This document shows positions 11,769 through 21,650 of a DNA stretch of 46,515 nucleotides, piece by piece (the first letter of the stretch is position 1; every line of letters begins with the position of its first letter). Source of the stretch: Prochlorococcus sp. AG-412-I05 (lineage in GTDB: Bacteria; Cyanobacteriota; Cyanobacteriia; PCC-6307; Cyanobiaceae); NCBI GenBank assembly GCA_003214855.1, contig QCLC01000010.1, positions 1 to 46,515 of the forward strand, read 5' to 3'. Below the pieces are notes generated by a model, which saw nothing but the letters and a program-made list of their open reading frames with translations, was not told the DNA's origin and ran no database searches. Made by a program: the position numbers and the translations under genes.

Positions 11769-12014
11769 ATGTCCACGAGAGCCAGCTGCAAAACCTGTGA
11801 ACACTGTGGTACCAGTCAGTTGGCGGCTGCAGGTTGGTGTCGTCTTAGGCAAATCAGCGTGCATCCTGAGTTGGCTCACGTTGCTCTGTGTCATCACTGG
11901 ACAGCACAAGCTCCCTCACTGCCATTGTTGAAGGAGCAAGCGACTGAAACTCAGATGGACCGGCAGCTTGAGCTTGGTCGTCCTTTGGTTGGTTGTCTGA
12001 GTGAGGATCTTTAA
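11769..12014 (+). CDS. Small Cys-containing protein, possible zinc-binding
   Basis: 81 residues. The N-terminus carries CKTCEHC, then GWCRLR and a later CHHW, a pattern that fits a small metal-binding knuckle. There is no signal peptide, so it should be cytoplasmic. It is the only plus-strand gene in the housekeeping block and lies divergent to gcvT (140 bases) and convergent to speB. The regular Cys/His spacing and the ATG start make it look like a real gene of the kind found conserved in picocyanobacteria. I do not recognise a function. Confidence 0.65.
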   Translation: MSTRASCKTCEHCGTSQLAAAGWCRLRQISVHPELAHVALCHHWTAQAPSLPLLKEQATETQMDRQLELGRPLVGCLSEDL

Positions 12015-12118
12015 TCAGGGGATACAGGCCCTGTTTTCAGACTTGGATGTTTTCCGAGCTGCTTTGAGTGTTAGAAGATCCTGCACGAAACTCTGCTGAA
12101 GCAATGCAGGCAGACTGG

Positions 12119-13036
12119 TCAATTTTGCTCAGATGTTTTACACAGGCTGAGCAGCATGAGCAGGCTGCGGGTCACCTTGGCGCCGAGCACACTACTCATC
12201 CCTGAAGGATCAAGTTGGGGGGCGAGTTCCACCACGTCGGCGCCGACAAGCTGATGTTGTCGTAGGACGTCCACGACGGCGGCAAAATCGCGCCATAGAA
12301 AGCCACCTGGTTCAGGTGTGCCCGTCCCCGGCAGTACGCATGGGTCGAACCAATCCAAATCCACGGTGAGATAGATGGGTTTGCCTTGATGGGGTGCAAG
12401 GGATTTAGCTAGCTCAGTCGCAGCTTGGCCGGCGTTGTGGTTCACCAGCCGTTGCTGGTCGTGGAGTTCCTGAAATTCTGCGCGTGTGCCACTGCGGATT
12501 GCTAACTGCAGCAGCTGAGCGCTGGGCAGTACCTCGAGGCAACGGCGCATCGCACAGGCATGGCTGTGTTTTGCACCTAGATACTCTTGGCGGAGATCTG
12601 CATGGGCATCCAGTTGCAACAGCACGAGATCTGAATGCAATTCAGTGATTGCAGCCACTGCGCCAGAGCTGATCGAGTGCTCGCCGCCTAGCATCAGCGG
12701 CCTGAGACCCATTTGCAGCAGGTTTTGGGTGGCTTTTTTGACTGCTTCTACAACGGGCTTGGGGTCGCCGCAGGGAATGTCAAGGGCGCCAAGGTCAGTG
12801 AAGGCAAGATCTTCTAGATCCAGATTAAGTTGCGGGCAGTACGTCTCTAGCCCGTTGCTGACGTCGCGGATGGCGGCCGGACCGAAGCGGCTGCCTGGAC
12901 GGAAGGAGGAGGTGCCGTCGTAAGGCACGCCAAAAAGTCCGACGTTGCATCCGATAGGGTCTCGTCTGGCAGCCATGAAGATGGCACCTTCGCTGTTGAA
13001 TCTTGCTGCAGTGGTTGTTGTGTTTTGGGGCATCAA
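12119..13036 (-). CDS. speB: Agmatinase / ureohydrolase family protein
   Basis: 305 residues. The two-manganese site motifs are all present: [15 protein letters not shown], the His of SHACAMRR and [22 protein letters not shown] near the N-terminus is typical of the arginase/agmatinase superfamily. The likely reaction is agmatine to putrescine plus urea. The ATG overlaps the speE stop (ATGA at 13033-13036), so this is a polyamine operon: spermidine synthase then agmatinase. A start about 20 codons later (MAARRDP) is also possible. The substrate is inferred from family and context, since related ureohydrolases act on other guanidino compounds. Confidence 0.92.
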   Translation of the reverse strand: MMPQNTTTTAARFNSEGAIFMAARRDPIGCNVGLFGVPYDGTSSFRPGSRFGPAAIRDVSNGLETYCPQLNLDLEDLAFTDLGALDIPCGDPKPVVEAVKKATQNLLQMGLRPLMLGGEHSISSGAVAAITELHSDLVLLQLDAHADLRQEYLGAKHSHACAMRRCLEVLPSAQLLQLAIRSGTRAEFQELHDQQRLVNHNAGQAATELAKSLAPHQGKPIYLTVDLDWFDPCVLPGTGTPEPGGFLWRDFAAVVDVLRQHQLVGADVVELAPQLDPSGMSSVLGAKVTRSLLMLLSLCKTSEQN

Positions 13037-13893
13037 GTCAGCTCCCTTTCAATGAAAGCTGGGATGGCTTGAAAGGCACCCTGTTGCCAGCGTGGGCTCC
13101 AGATTTCACAGCCTGCGGAGATGGCGGCTGCTCTTGCTGGGAGTGGGTTGCGATAACGAGGGCCATCGATGGCGGCGAAGGTCCAGCTCCACCAGCCGCT
13201 TGGATACATCGGCACCCAGCCGTAGAGGGGGTCGGCATGGCCGAAAACTGCACGAATCAGACGCACAGTGTCGATGTGAACCTGACGGAATGCTTCTGGT
13301 GACTCGCTTTGAGTCGCAAAAACTCCTCCGGGCCGCAGGATGCGTTTGCATTGCTTGAAAAAGGCCTCGTTGAAGAGACCTTCCGCGGGCCCGGTCGGGT
13401 CTGAGCCGTCCACAAGGATCACGTCGTAGGAGGAGTCAGCTGTATTGGCGACCCAGGCAATGCCGTCTTCCAGGTTGATCTGTAAGCGGGGATCGCTCCA
13501 AGCATGGCCTCCCAGGCTGGGCAGATGCTTTTGGCTCAGTTCCACGACTCGGCGATCAATTTCCACCATGTCGAGGTGTTTGACGTCTTGGTAACGCAGG
13601 CACTCCCTTGCTGTGCCGCCATCGCCGCCCCCAATCACCAAGACCTTTTCAAGTTGGGCAGCGCTACACAGAGCTGGGTGAACCAAGGATTCGTGATAGT
13701 GGCGTTCCTGTTGTTCTGCGGTCATCCAGCAGCCATCGAGCAACAGCCCTTTGCCATAGCGGCTGCTATCGATCACCGTGATGCGCTGGTAAGGGCTTTT
13801 TTCATCAACCAGCACACGGCCTTGCAGGCCATAGCGAACACCCTGGTGGTGTTCATCGATCCAGCCGCTTGCTGTTGTTGAAGGGCTGTCCAT
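13033..13893 (-). CDS. speE: Spermidine synthase (polyamine aminopropyltransferase)
   Basis: 286 residues from the ATG at 13893 ([16 protein letters not shown]). An in-frame ATG at 13965 would add 24 residues that look like intergenic sequence and overlap the decayed arfB copy, so I prefer 13893. Motifs: YQRITVIDS, the putrescine-side HYHESLVHP, the SAM-binding [12 protein letters not shown], the acidic MVEID, and [17 protein letters not shown]. It transfers an aminopropyl group from decarboxylated SAM to putrescine. It is coupled to speB downstream. A decayed copy of its first ~60 codons sits at 22624-22803. Confidence 0.93.
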   Translation of the reverse strand: MDSPSTTASGWIDEHHQGVRYGLQGRVLVDEKSPYQRITVIDSSRYGKGLLLDGCWMTAEQQERHYHESLVHPALCSAAQLEKVLVIGGGDGGTARECLRYQDVKHLDMVEIDRRVVELSQKHLPSLGGHAWSDPRLQINLEDGIAWVANTADSSYDVILVDGSDPTGPAEGLFNEAFFKQCKRILRPGGVFATQSESPEAFRQVHIDTVRLIRAVFGHADPLYGWVPMYPSGWWSWTFAAIDGPRYRNPLPARAAAISAGCEIWSPRWQQGAFQAIPAFIERELT

Positions 13894-13963
13894 GGCAAGG
13901 TTTGGGGCGTTTGGCTTTTTACCAGCTAAGCCCCCTAAAGGGCTTGGATGCCAGCGTGGGTCC

Positions 13964-14289
13964 ATGGTGCAAGACCTTCTAATGACGAATCACTGGCTGC
14001 TTGTTGCTGCTGAACTGGAGTGGCGGGTTTCAAGGGTTTCTGGGCCTCGAGGGCAGGGTGTGAATACAACCGATTCAGGCGTGCAGTTGCTTTTTTGACG
14101 AAGAGCGGTCGTTGATGCTTGGAGAGTTTTGCCGGCAGAGATTGCAGCAGCAGTTGGGAACTCCTTTGATGGATGGTTGCTTACGGGTGTTAGGAGCTGA
14201 GCAGTGCGCTTAGTGGCAGAACCGCCAGCTGGCTATGAGGCGACTGGCACAGTGGCTGCGGGTAGGCCTGAACCCCCCCCATTACCAAC
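13964..14289 (+). pseudogene. Decayed arfB-like release factor, copy A
   Basis: Read on the plus strand this aligns along nearly the whole length of the intact arfB at 23084-23515. LEWRVSRVSGPRGQGVN matches LRWRFSKASGPGGQSVN. After a one-base frameshift at the T run near 14091, the text DEERSLMLGEF...RQRLQQQL and then WQNRQLAMRRLAQWLRVGL matches the intact protein's YQNRQLALSRLAELLRMGL. The catalytic GGQ has become RGQ, and an in-frame TAG lies just before WQNRQLA. It is therefore a dead copy. It lies head-to-head with speE, 70 bases from its start. Confidence 0.8.
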
Positions 14290-14942
14290 ACCGGTTTGAT
14301 TTGGTGTGCCTGCTGCTTCAAACGAAGCAACCTAGAAACACTCAAGTGAACTGAACAGGGTTTTGGGGTTGATCTCTATTGCATCGACATTTTTCAATTG
14401 GCTTTTTCTTGATCAGCAACAGGAAGGATGGCCGAGCTGGCTATAGCAGCAGCAGTTAGCAATAAGAAGATGCGAACGGAAAGGAGTCTTGGCATTGAAT
14501 GTTCATAAGAAGGTTAATTATTTGGGCCATGCTCTATTTAATAGCTGCTAAAAGCTTAGATTAAGAGCATCAATCTATCCACCTGGATTAGCAGCTATTG
14601 ACTTAGTATTGGAATCAATACCCTAATCAGATTCCAGAGGAATGGCCATCAAGTTGCAGTGCAGACCCCTCCAGGGCCAATGGCATGTGAGATGGTGATA
14701 TTCCGCTAAGATTGCTAATTTTGGCGCTGATAAATAGTGGTATTAGTAAACATCAAGAATTGGATGGCTGGTTTTGTAGTGGCGGAGCAATGATTCTGAG
14801 GCTTGACACGAAAAAAACAGCAGCAAGCTTTTGTGAGCATTTAAAAGTTGTCAATAAAGTTGCTATGCATCGGATTCTAATGAATGGCTTATGGGCAGTT
14901 GTTAGTCAAGTTTGAGGCATTGCCTGATGATCACATATTTCA
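14290..14942. other. Intergenic, AT-rich; one very short possible ORF
   Basis: No recognised gene. A 33-residue minus-strand frame at 14394-14495 (MPRLLSVRIFLLLTAAAIAS...) looks like a signal peptide with almost nothing after it. It could be a stub of a small secreted protein. A 67-codon plus-strand frame near 14712-14915 has no recognisable features and I do not call it. Confidence 0.35.
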
Positions 14943-15227
14943 CTAACAATATGCATCACATTTTTTCAACTTGCACTTTTTATTGATGCAATCTAATATG
15001 CATTCTCGATACTTTTCGGTATTTTTACAAGGCTTTTTATTTTTAGTCAATAACATTTGATAGTCAGACCTATCCTCTGGAGCTGTCTTGTTAGCCTCTT
15101 TCAAATTCGCTTTTACTTCATAGGTGGTTGCAGCCAGAATGGGCTCTTGATTGGCAATGATTGCTGTGGCTGAAGCCATAGCAAAAGCTGCGCAAAGACT
15201 GGTTAAATAGCTTGCTTTCAAACTCAT
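14943..15227 (-). CDS. Small secreted Cys-rich protein
   Basis: 94 residues. A hydrophobic N-terminal segment (MSLKASYLTSLCAAFAMASA, then TAIIANQEPILA) ending near an Ala-rich site is a probable Sec signal peptide. The mature part is Lys-rich and ends in six Cys within about 28 residues (CKNTEKYRECILDCINKKCK then LKKCDAYC), consistent with disulfide bonds. It is exported to the periplasm or outside; the function is not recognised. It is one of several small secreted Cys-rich ORFs in this AT-rich region. Confidence 0.6.
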   Translation of the reverse strand: MSLKASYLTSLCAAFAMASATAIIANQEPILAATTYEVKANLKEANKTAPEDRSDYQMLLTKNKKPCKNTEKYRECILDCINKKCKLKKCDAYC

Positions 15228-15698
15228 TTCCTCATTTTACTGCATTTCTAATCAAGGGTTAAGGATTTTGCCATTGAATATTGATAATAGTAACAGCTAG
15301 TCATGCCAGCAAAGTAAGCCAGTGAGATGGAGATGCTCATCATATTGGCACTGAAGATGTTTCTCTCTATATCCTGGTCAGTAAAGCAGGCCTTGGTTAA
15401 GGAATTGATTAACTAAATGTTACTCTCTATTGAAGTCATCAGCTGTGTACTTAAGGCCGGCCTGTTGATAGTTTCACTCTTTGCCAAGGTTAGATGTTTT
15501 CAGAAATTGATCATATGGCTCCCCTAAGTGAATATGTTCAAATCATCATTGCCTAGTTGATGGCTAGCCATACTCGCGTAAGAGTGGAACATGCATTGAA
15601 ATAAACTATCGAGAAATTTTTGCCCTTTAATGGATACGAAAAATATTTTTGGCGTAAGCCCTGGCGCACTGCGATAGCTTTTACGTATGAATGTTTTG
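15228..15698. other. Intergenic, AT-rich, nothing recognised
   Basis: About 470 bases without a convincing reading frame, RNA gene or repeat. It separates two minus-strand hypothetical secreted genes and presumably holds the promoter of the gene ending at 14943. Confidence 0.4.
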
Positions 15699-16307
15699 TT
15701 ATTGCTTACGCTTATTCATTATATAATTTTTGAGTGAATAATTATCAGAAATATTCTCAGGATCTACAAGCGCAGCTCTTAGATCCAATCCAAGCTTTTT
15801 GCCAGTTGATTCCAAATATGTATAAATCATAGCCTTTGCATTGACTTCATCGAGAATGTTAAGCGCCCTCATAGATTCCATCATTTTCAAGAAGCCCCCT
15901 AACTCCACGATTGTAAGTAGTTCCTCGCAATCTGTATCTTTATTACTGCGCGACCCTAAAGGTATGGTTAATCCAACAAGACCGGTGACGAAATCGTCAT
16001 TTTGACCTATTGAGATGGAACTTGGTACGCCTTCGAAATAGGGATCATTATATGTGCGATTTTTTGCATTCCCATTTCCCAACATGCCTCCAAGAAACAA
16101 TGAAGGTGGAGTTCCTCCACCAGAAGAACAACTCATTTCTCCAGTAGTAATTGAAAAACTGGATTCCTTTATACTACCTATATTCTCACCAGGTAAATAA
16201 GGGGCAGTGTAAGCGTATTGAGCGATGCCTGGATTAGGAGATAATATTGAAGGAATCAAGGATAATAATGGACTAAAAATGAATCCAATTTTGACGCCTT
16301 TAACCAC
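15699..16307 (-). CDS. Hypothetical exported protein
   Basis: 202 residues from a GTG start. The first ~30 residues (MVKGVKIGFIFSPLLSLIPS, then ILSPNPGIAQ) look like a signal peptide with an Ala-Gln cleavage region. The middle is Gly/Ser/Asn-rich (SCSSGGGTPPSLFLGGMLGN), followed by a short helical C-terminal half rich in Leu, Met and Glu. I recognise no family. Codon use is AT-rich, like the surrounding variable region and unlike the housekeeping block. Confidence 0.5.
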   Translation of the reverse strand: MVKGVKIGFIFSPLLSLIPSILSPNPGIAQYAYTAPYLPGENIGSIKESSFSITTGEMSCSSGGGTPPSLFLGGMLGNGNAKNRTYNDPYFEGVPSSISIGQNDDFVTGLVGLTIPLGSRSNKDTDCEELLTIVELGGFLKMMESMRALNILDEVNAKAMIYTYLESTGKKLGLDLRAALVDPENISDNYSLKNYIMNKRKQ

Positions 16308-16426
16308 AGTTTGATTGAGATATAAAAACGGATTTTATCGCAACCTTGCTAAAAAGCTTGAATTTTGTTGCTAAAAGCTAGATGCCTCTAATGGCTAAGA
16401 GCTCTATTCTTAGAATGTAATTTGTT

Positions 16427-16840
16427 TTGGAAATAGTGGCTTTCTCGAAATCTTCAGTATTAGTAGCATTATTGATGCTGAACATTCCTTCTGTGGAGGC
16501 TCATCAGGTTGATAGAGATATTAAGAATTCAGGGCATGAAATGAGGGAGCAACCACTTGTCATGAGGGGGCAACCACTGGTCCCGATTATGCAAATTGGC
16601 AATGTATGCCCCTTGGGATTTTTCCCAAGCGCGGGCTACTGCATTCCAGCAACATCGGCCATAGCTGCAGTTATCCCTACCTACTCAGGAAGCAAAGCAT
16701 TTGGCTGTCCAGCTGGATATCGCAATAATAATGGCTATTGTCAAACTTTTTCTCAATCACGCCACTATGCGATTCCTATGCTCACAGATAGATGTCCGCG
16801 CGGATATTATAATAACCAAAGCTTTTGCATTAAACAATAA
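16427..16840 (+). CDS. Secreted protein with three CPxG(F/Y)...(Y/F)C repeats
   Basis: 137 residues from a TTG start; an ATG about 16 codons later would lose part of the signal peptide. After the hydrophobic leader ending near SVEAHQ, three short units repeat: CPLGFFPSAGYC, CPAGYRNNNGYC and CPRGYYNNQSFC. Each pairs two Cys about ten residues apart around aromatic residues, which suggests small disulfide-closed modules. A short tandem MREQPLV / MRGQPLV lies before the first unit. Exported; function not recognised. Confidence 0.6.
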   Translation: MEIVAFSKSSVLVALLMLNIPSVEAHQVDRDIKNSGHEMREQPLVMRGQPLVPIMQIGNVCPLGFFPSAGYCIPATSAIAAVIPTYSGSKAFGCPAGYRNNNGYCQTFSQSRHYAIPMLTDRCPRGYYNNQSFCIKQ

Positions 16841-17219
16841 AAAAAATATGGGATTCGTATTTTCCTCATATCCAGACTCCAGGCTCTGAATGCATAAACG
16901 AGCTAGGTTTAGAAACTCTAATGCAAAGCTCTACGCTGATACCAAGTTCAGCTTTTTATGCTTATCTTGAGCTAAAAATTATTTTCAGAAGCAATCAAAT
17001 TCATTCAATGATTTGCAGCGTGTGTCCATAGTCGAGACACATGGATAAAAAAATGCCTCAAGACTATGCTTGTTGAATTAGAAACAGTTAAGCTTTGAAA
17101 GCTATATTTTGCCTCGCTTCTGAGTGCACGACTTGCCGCTCGTTTCGACTCTGCTGTGAATTGCAGATAATGGTCATTTGATGGAACATTCAGATGCAAT
17201 CACCTCAATCGCTCCTCGA
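16841..17219. other. Intergenic, nothing recognised
   Basis: AT-rich stretch between a plus-strand secreted gene and the gatB fragment. A minus-strand frame of about 64 codons (17005-17199) has no signal peptide or recognisable motif, and I do not support it as a gene. Confidence 0.35.
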
Positions 17220-17510
17220 TTAGGATCTTGAAAATATCGTTAATTGCTCATGTCTTACCTTGCTACTAAAGGGAGCATCAGCTCTTTGACGCACGCAGAT
17301 ATTGAGGTCATCATGCAATGAACCTTCCTGCATGTTTCCATCAGACACTCCCAAATAACGTATGATTCTGCCAATCTCCGCGGCATATTCGGCCGCCTCA
17401 TGCCCAGTGCGCAGATCAGCCTTACTGACAAGCTCGGCTAACGCCACGCCAGCCCGGTTGTAATCCAGCAGGGAGTTGCTGGAGCCATCGAGCCGACCGC
17501 TGAATCACAA
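17220..17510 (-). pseudogene. Fragment of gatB (Asp/Glu-tRNA amidotransferase subunit B)
   Basis: Read on the minus strand: RLDGSSNSLLDYNRAGVALA, then ELVSKADLRTGHEAAEYAAE, then RYLGVSDGNMQEGSLHDDLN. This is unmistakably the internal conserved block of GatB. There is no N-terminal half and the frame ends soon after KVRHEQ, so only about 90 of roughly 490 residues remain. Some conserved positions have drifted (family SLRCDVNISVR has become SLHDDLNICVR). It is a dead fragment; a functional gatB must lie elsewhere in the genome. Confidence 0.85.
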
Positions 17511-17671
17511 TATTTCTTATCTCATTGTCTAGCTTGGCTTGCCGATGTCACACTGCGTTGGCCACGCTATTTTTTGCTGATTCTCGAAACTTTTAGGCAT
17601 GATCAGTTAGAGGGGATTGCTTCGATTGGCATCCCGGCGAACTCCCGTAGGCCAATATTTATCATCGATCT

Positions 17672-20600
17672 TCAGGAGCTTGTATCGATTGAATTGATGG
17701 CAATCATCAAATCATCGTAATCATTTTCACCTGAAGACTTCAGATTATCCTCAAAGCCTACAAGCGAAGCAGAGAAAACAAGCCCAGGGTAAAGTTCGGG
17801 ATCACCAAATCCATGGCGAACAATTTCCACAGAGCCATCAGCCGCAATCATAAATGGTGAAAGCTGAACACGTTGGTGAAGAATTGAATGATCTAAAGCA
17901 AAGTTAAAAGCTATAGGAATCGAATCATTTTTATCAATCTCACCTGTATAAATAGCATGAGCAGATGCAAGCTCATCAAACAAACCATTACCATTGCTAT
18001 CATTCAAGCCGTCTAGGTCGCTGCCCTTGTCGAGAAGTTCCCCAGTGAGTGGGTCAATCACAAAACCCGTTAAGGAGTCGGACAGGAAAAAACCGTAACG
18101 CATGGCTTGAGAAGACTCGGTACTGATATTGGCTTCCACTTGATAACGTGTTGATTCATCAGAAGTTAGCTCCTTAGACGAAAGATCAGGCAATTGATAG
18201 CCAACTATCTCGTGATAAGCAGAGGCATTAAATCCATGATTTATTGGGAGACTAGAATCAGACGATAGATCAAATTCAAGCGAAGCAACCACATCTCCCT
18301 TGTTGTTTTTGAGGTTGATTGTTTGATCATTAACCGTTGCAATACTAAGTAGATCTGTTTTCGTTGTGTCTAAAGATCGCCCATAGAATTGAATGTCACC
18401 CGTTTGGTTACCGCCAGCGAATGAGATCGGTAGAACTTTATAATTTAAAGCACTGAAAGGTGAGCCTGAGTTGCTACCTGGAATGCCAGAATCACCACCT
18501 GGTTGTGTTGCTAATACATACAAATCATTTTGAGAGTCAGTGAGATCATTGCCATTAATTCGATAAGCTATCTGATAGCCGTCGGGATTGAATCCTGAGA
18601 AAGAAACCTCACCCGGTGTGGATGCTGATACTTGCAATGAATCAGCTAGCTGGATCTTAGGATCAATATTGATGATAATCTGCTGCTCATCTTTTATACT
18701 ATAACCATCAGATAAAGCTACAGTAACTTGGAAACTGCCTCTTGTAGGAATCGCAGCATTGTTGTTAATGACCAACTCACCATTTTCATCATCTAGATTG
18801 AGCCACGGCAATGATTCATCATAATCAATAAACTTCAAGTCTTTATTACTATTTGCCGACCATTGCTTCAGGCTTGAATCTGGATCTGCGTAGAGTTCAG
18901 AAGCCATAATACGAATATCATCCTTCTGTGAGGATCTTAAAGCAGACAAATCAGCATTAGTAATTAATGCGAGAGGGTTCTTCGTCTTCTTTGTTGGCTT
19001 AGCGTTAAGTAGGATATTATGTTTTTCTAGAAGATCAGCTTTTGTCTCAAGATAATTTAAAAAGCTGATTTCTTCATATTCTTGTTGGCTATTCTGGCTT
19101 GGGTTGATTAGAATTAAGCGATCAATGCCTGGATTAAAGTCATTGATTACGACACCAACTCCAGAGTTCCAAGACTCTACGTAGTGAATAGACCCCAAGG
19201 GATTATCTTCTACATACTCTGACCAAGTTGCTCGTTGGCCCAACTCATAGTGGTTCGGTGAGAGTGCATTGAATGAAGGCTCAGAATGGACACCAAATAC
19301 GGTATCTGAGTCATACCAGGGCTGATTGCTATCTTCACGTACTTGATCAAGTAGATAATATGGTGATTCTAGTAGTTGAGCATCAGTTTTGTCATTGTCA
19401 AAATTATCAACAAAAACCTTAAGCCTGCGAAATCCTGTGGAATTACTGATCAAATCTGATTCAAGATGAGTATGCTCAAGGTGTGATCTATCTAACGATT
19501 CCACAAATTCCTTGTTAGCCTGAAAATTATCCTTATAGGAGGGATTTGATTGAGAATATTTTTCTATAAAATCATCCCGATCATTTTCAGCATTAAATGC
19601 ATATTCAGCAAAATGCACTAATCCGTTTATACCATGTTTGGCGAAAATCAAGTATCCCATGCGATCAAATTCATGCATTGATTGCAAATCTGCATAATAT
19701 TGTGCTTCATCATGTAAGAGGTCCGTCTCTGAATCTTTCGCCAGAGGACTTACCCACTGCCCACCTGAGATCTGAGCACCTGCAAATCCTCCATGGCTGA
19801 AACCACGAAAATATTCCCATTCAGTTAGCCCTGGTTTTTTAGGATCCCGAAGATAGACGCTGTAATCCTCGTCGTTATAAACCCATTTATTAGTGGCACC
19901 AGTTGCTATTCCACCAACATAATTATCATTACTTGAAATTGTAAAAAGCTCATTACGTTGATGGCCTGGAACCCCATCTTGTGAATTGACATTCCAATAA
20001 ATGTCTCTTTGACCCTCCCCTGTATAGCTACCTTGTCCCTGAACCTCGAAGTTGCCAAGATCTTTGCCTTCATTATTCCTTATATTGACACTACCTTGCG
20101 GATCCCATGCAATCATTACATCTGTTCCCGGAATAAAAGAACCTTGTTCAAATCTCTCTGAATTAGGAATCTCATATGATTCCTCAAGGAGTTTATCTTT
20201 TAATTTCCAGTAATTTTCATCTCCATTCACTGTTACATGGCCCATTTCAATCCAGTTTGAGTGTGAGTAAAAATCTTGAAAAGCATGTAATATCTGCCCA
20301 AAGCGATAAAGTATATTTTTTACACCTGCATACTCACCTTCAAATCCTCGACCAACAAGATCTCTGGCTTTCACATCATTATTTTCAACAATAGTTCGTT
20401 CAATTTGTGTACTAAATAAATTTTCGATACCATCTTCCCATCGTTTAGCAATGGCTTCTACTGTTCCACGAATATTGTTGTTGTCAAAATGCGTATTGCT
20501 AGATGTTTGTAAGCCATAAGAACTCACACCTGAGGCTTTTTTTGCTTCCCCGTGGGCCACAGGGTTGTTGGCTATGTTACTGAATGGAAAATCGCTAGGG

Positions 20601-20851
20601 GCGAAGCGATCTGAATCCCACTGAGCGCCTCCAATCTCACCCTCTTGGTCTGATTCCTCCAAAGTTAATTGCACCCCATTGTTTGAACCCTCGTTCTTGA
20701 AAAGGTCCTCAACTAACTGTGGAAATAGTGTTTTCAACCAATCTATGTGAAAGTCTGTTTCAAACGACTCAGCATGCCCTGGCTTCTCCTCATTCCCTAC
20801 GAGAGATTTGCTTAACTCATTTTGAGTTCTAGTCATAATAAATTTAAGCAC
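17672..20851 (-). CDS. Large Het-C-like protein with C-terminal DUF4114-like motif
   Basis: 1059 residues, acidic, no Sec signal peptide. Residues 185-203 (GQILHAFQDFYSHSNWIEM) match the helical zinc-site-like signature of Het-C/VWA7-type and phospholipase C/P1-nuclease-like proteins, in which paired His/Asp residues hold metal. More His-rich helices follow near 385-420 (YYADLQSMHEFDRMGYLIFA). The middle (about 700-900) is beta-rich with a cadherin-like stretch. The C-terminus holds SSGENDYDDLMIAI, the acidic motif of DUF4114, often seen on secreted calcium-binding proteins. An N-terminal enzyme-like domain with repeat-type C-terminal domains and no signal peptide suggests export by a type I system. 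Enzymatic activity is inference only. Confidence 0.7.
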   Translation of the reverse strand: MLKFIMTRTQNELSKSLVGNEEKPGHAESFETDFHIDWLKTLFPQLVEDLFKNEGSNNGVQLTLEESDQEGEIGGAQWDSDRFAPSDFPFSNIANNPVAHGEAKKASGVSSYGLQTSSNTHFDNNNIRGTVEAIAKRWEDGIENLFSTQIERTIVENNDVKARDLVGRGFEGEYAGVKNILYRFGQILHAFQDFYSHSNWIEMGHVTVNGDENYWKLKDKLLEESYEIPNSERFEQGSFIPGTDVMIAWDPQGSVNIRNNEGKDLGNFEVQGQGSYTGEGQRDIYWNVNSQDGVPGHQRNELFTISSNDNYVGGIATGATNKWVYNDEDYSVYLRDPKKPGLTEWEYFRGFSHGGFAGAQISGGQWVSPLAKDSETDLLHDEAQYYADLQSMHEFDRMGYLIFAKHGINGLVHFAEYAFNAENDRDDFIEKYSQSNPSYKDNFQANKEFVESLDRSHLEHTHLESDLISNSTGFRRLKVFVDNFDNDKTDAQLLESPYYLLDQVREDSNQPWYDSDTVFGVHSEPSFNALSPNHYELGQRATWSEYVEDNPLGSIHYVESWNSGVGVVINDFNPGIDRLILINPSQNSQQEYEEISFLNYLETKADLLEKHNILLNAKPTKKTKNPLALITNADLSALRSSQKDDIRIMASELYADPDSSLKQWSANSNKDLKFIDYDESLPWLNLDDENGELVINNNAAIPTRGSFQVTVALSDGYSIKDEQQIIINIDPKIQLADSLQVSASTPGEVSFSGFNPDGYQIAYRINGNDLTDSQNDLYVLATQPGGDSGIPGSNSGSPFSALNYKVLPISFAGGNQTGDIQFYGRSLDTTKTDLLSIATVNDQTINLKNNKGDVVASLEFDLSSDSSLPINHGFNASAYHEIVGYQLPDLSSKELTSDESTRYQVEANISTESSQAMRYGFFLSDSLTGFVIDPLTGELLDKGSDLDGLNDSNGNGLFDELASAHAIYTGEIDKNDSIPIAFNFALDHSILHQRVQLSPFMIAADGSVEIVRHGFGDPELYPGLVFSASLVGFEDNLKSSGENDYDDLMIAINSIDTSS

Positions 20852-21217
20852 ATTATAATTTTAGTCGAAATTCCTATAAACAACAAGTCTTTTCACACGT
20901 CTACTAGTGTAAATACAACATATTAACTAGATTGCTGTCGTTTTGGAATGACAGGCTTAAAACACGTGAATATGGTTATATATAAGGTTTCAATGGAAGT
21001 TGTATGACTAGTTATGCGCCCCAATGAGCTTGTATTTTACTCGAAAGCCCTCGGCCTCGTGTAATTCTCTATTATTAGTAGAAAATATAATATTGCATCT
21101 GTTAATCTAATTCTTTTTTCGATATAGAGATGCTTTTAGCCATATCATCTATCTATATGAAAAAATCCAAACGTTGATTCATTATCCCTTAGTTAGCCGA
21201 TATCTTTCTACGCCAAA
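20852..21217. other. Intergenic, AT-rich, nothing recognised
   Basis: Upstream region of the 1059-residue gene; its promoter should lie here. I see no gene, RNA or clear repeat. Confidence 0.35.
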
Positions 21218-21525
21218 CTTGAGAAAATTATCCGATCCTCCAAAGCTCTCATTGTTGCTTCATTAGTTGCTGCAGCACCCGCAATTAGCTTGTGATGCTA
21301 CGAGCGTTAGATTCATCTGTAATGGCAAGTGCTCAGAGTGACAGAATACAGTAAGACTATTGTATAAATATTACCAAGGGTCAATTTCGGCACGTCGCTA
21401 AATTCAATACAAACTGGTGCCGTTTATCCCCAGGTAATCGCATTCCTCAAGGTTGTGAGTGCGTCAAAAAGAAGATAACAAAGCACGGATTCATTCGTTG
21501 TGATCTACCTGATCGATTTCAATCA
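21218..21525 (+). pseudogene. Decayed small secreted Cys-rich ORF
   Basis: A signal-peptide-like frame (KIIRSSKALIVASLVAAAPA) is followed, after a one-base shift, by ACDATSVRFICNGKCSE and a stop. A third piece, NWCRLSPGNRIPQGCECVKK and on to RCDLPDRFQS, closes the reading. Together they look like a Cys-rich exported protein of about 100 residues broken by a frameshift and a stop. The reconstruction is mine and uncertain. Confidence 0.35.
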
Positions 21526-21650
21526 TGAGGAAGAAGAGATGTATCAAGGATAATCAGACTTTTGAGACACATTACGATCCAAGCTAAGCCATCTCGATTT
21601 TCAACTATTATCATTACTCTATTAACATAGAATACATTAAAACTTATTAA

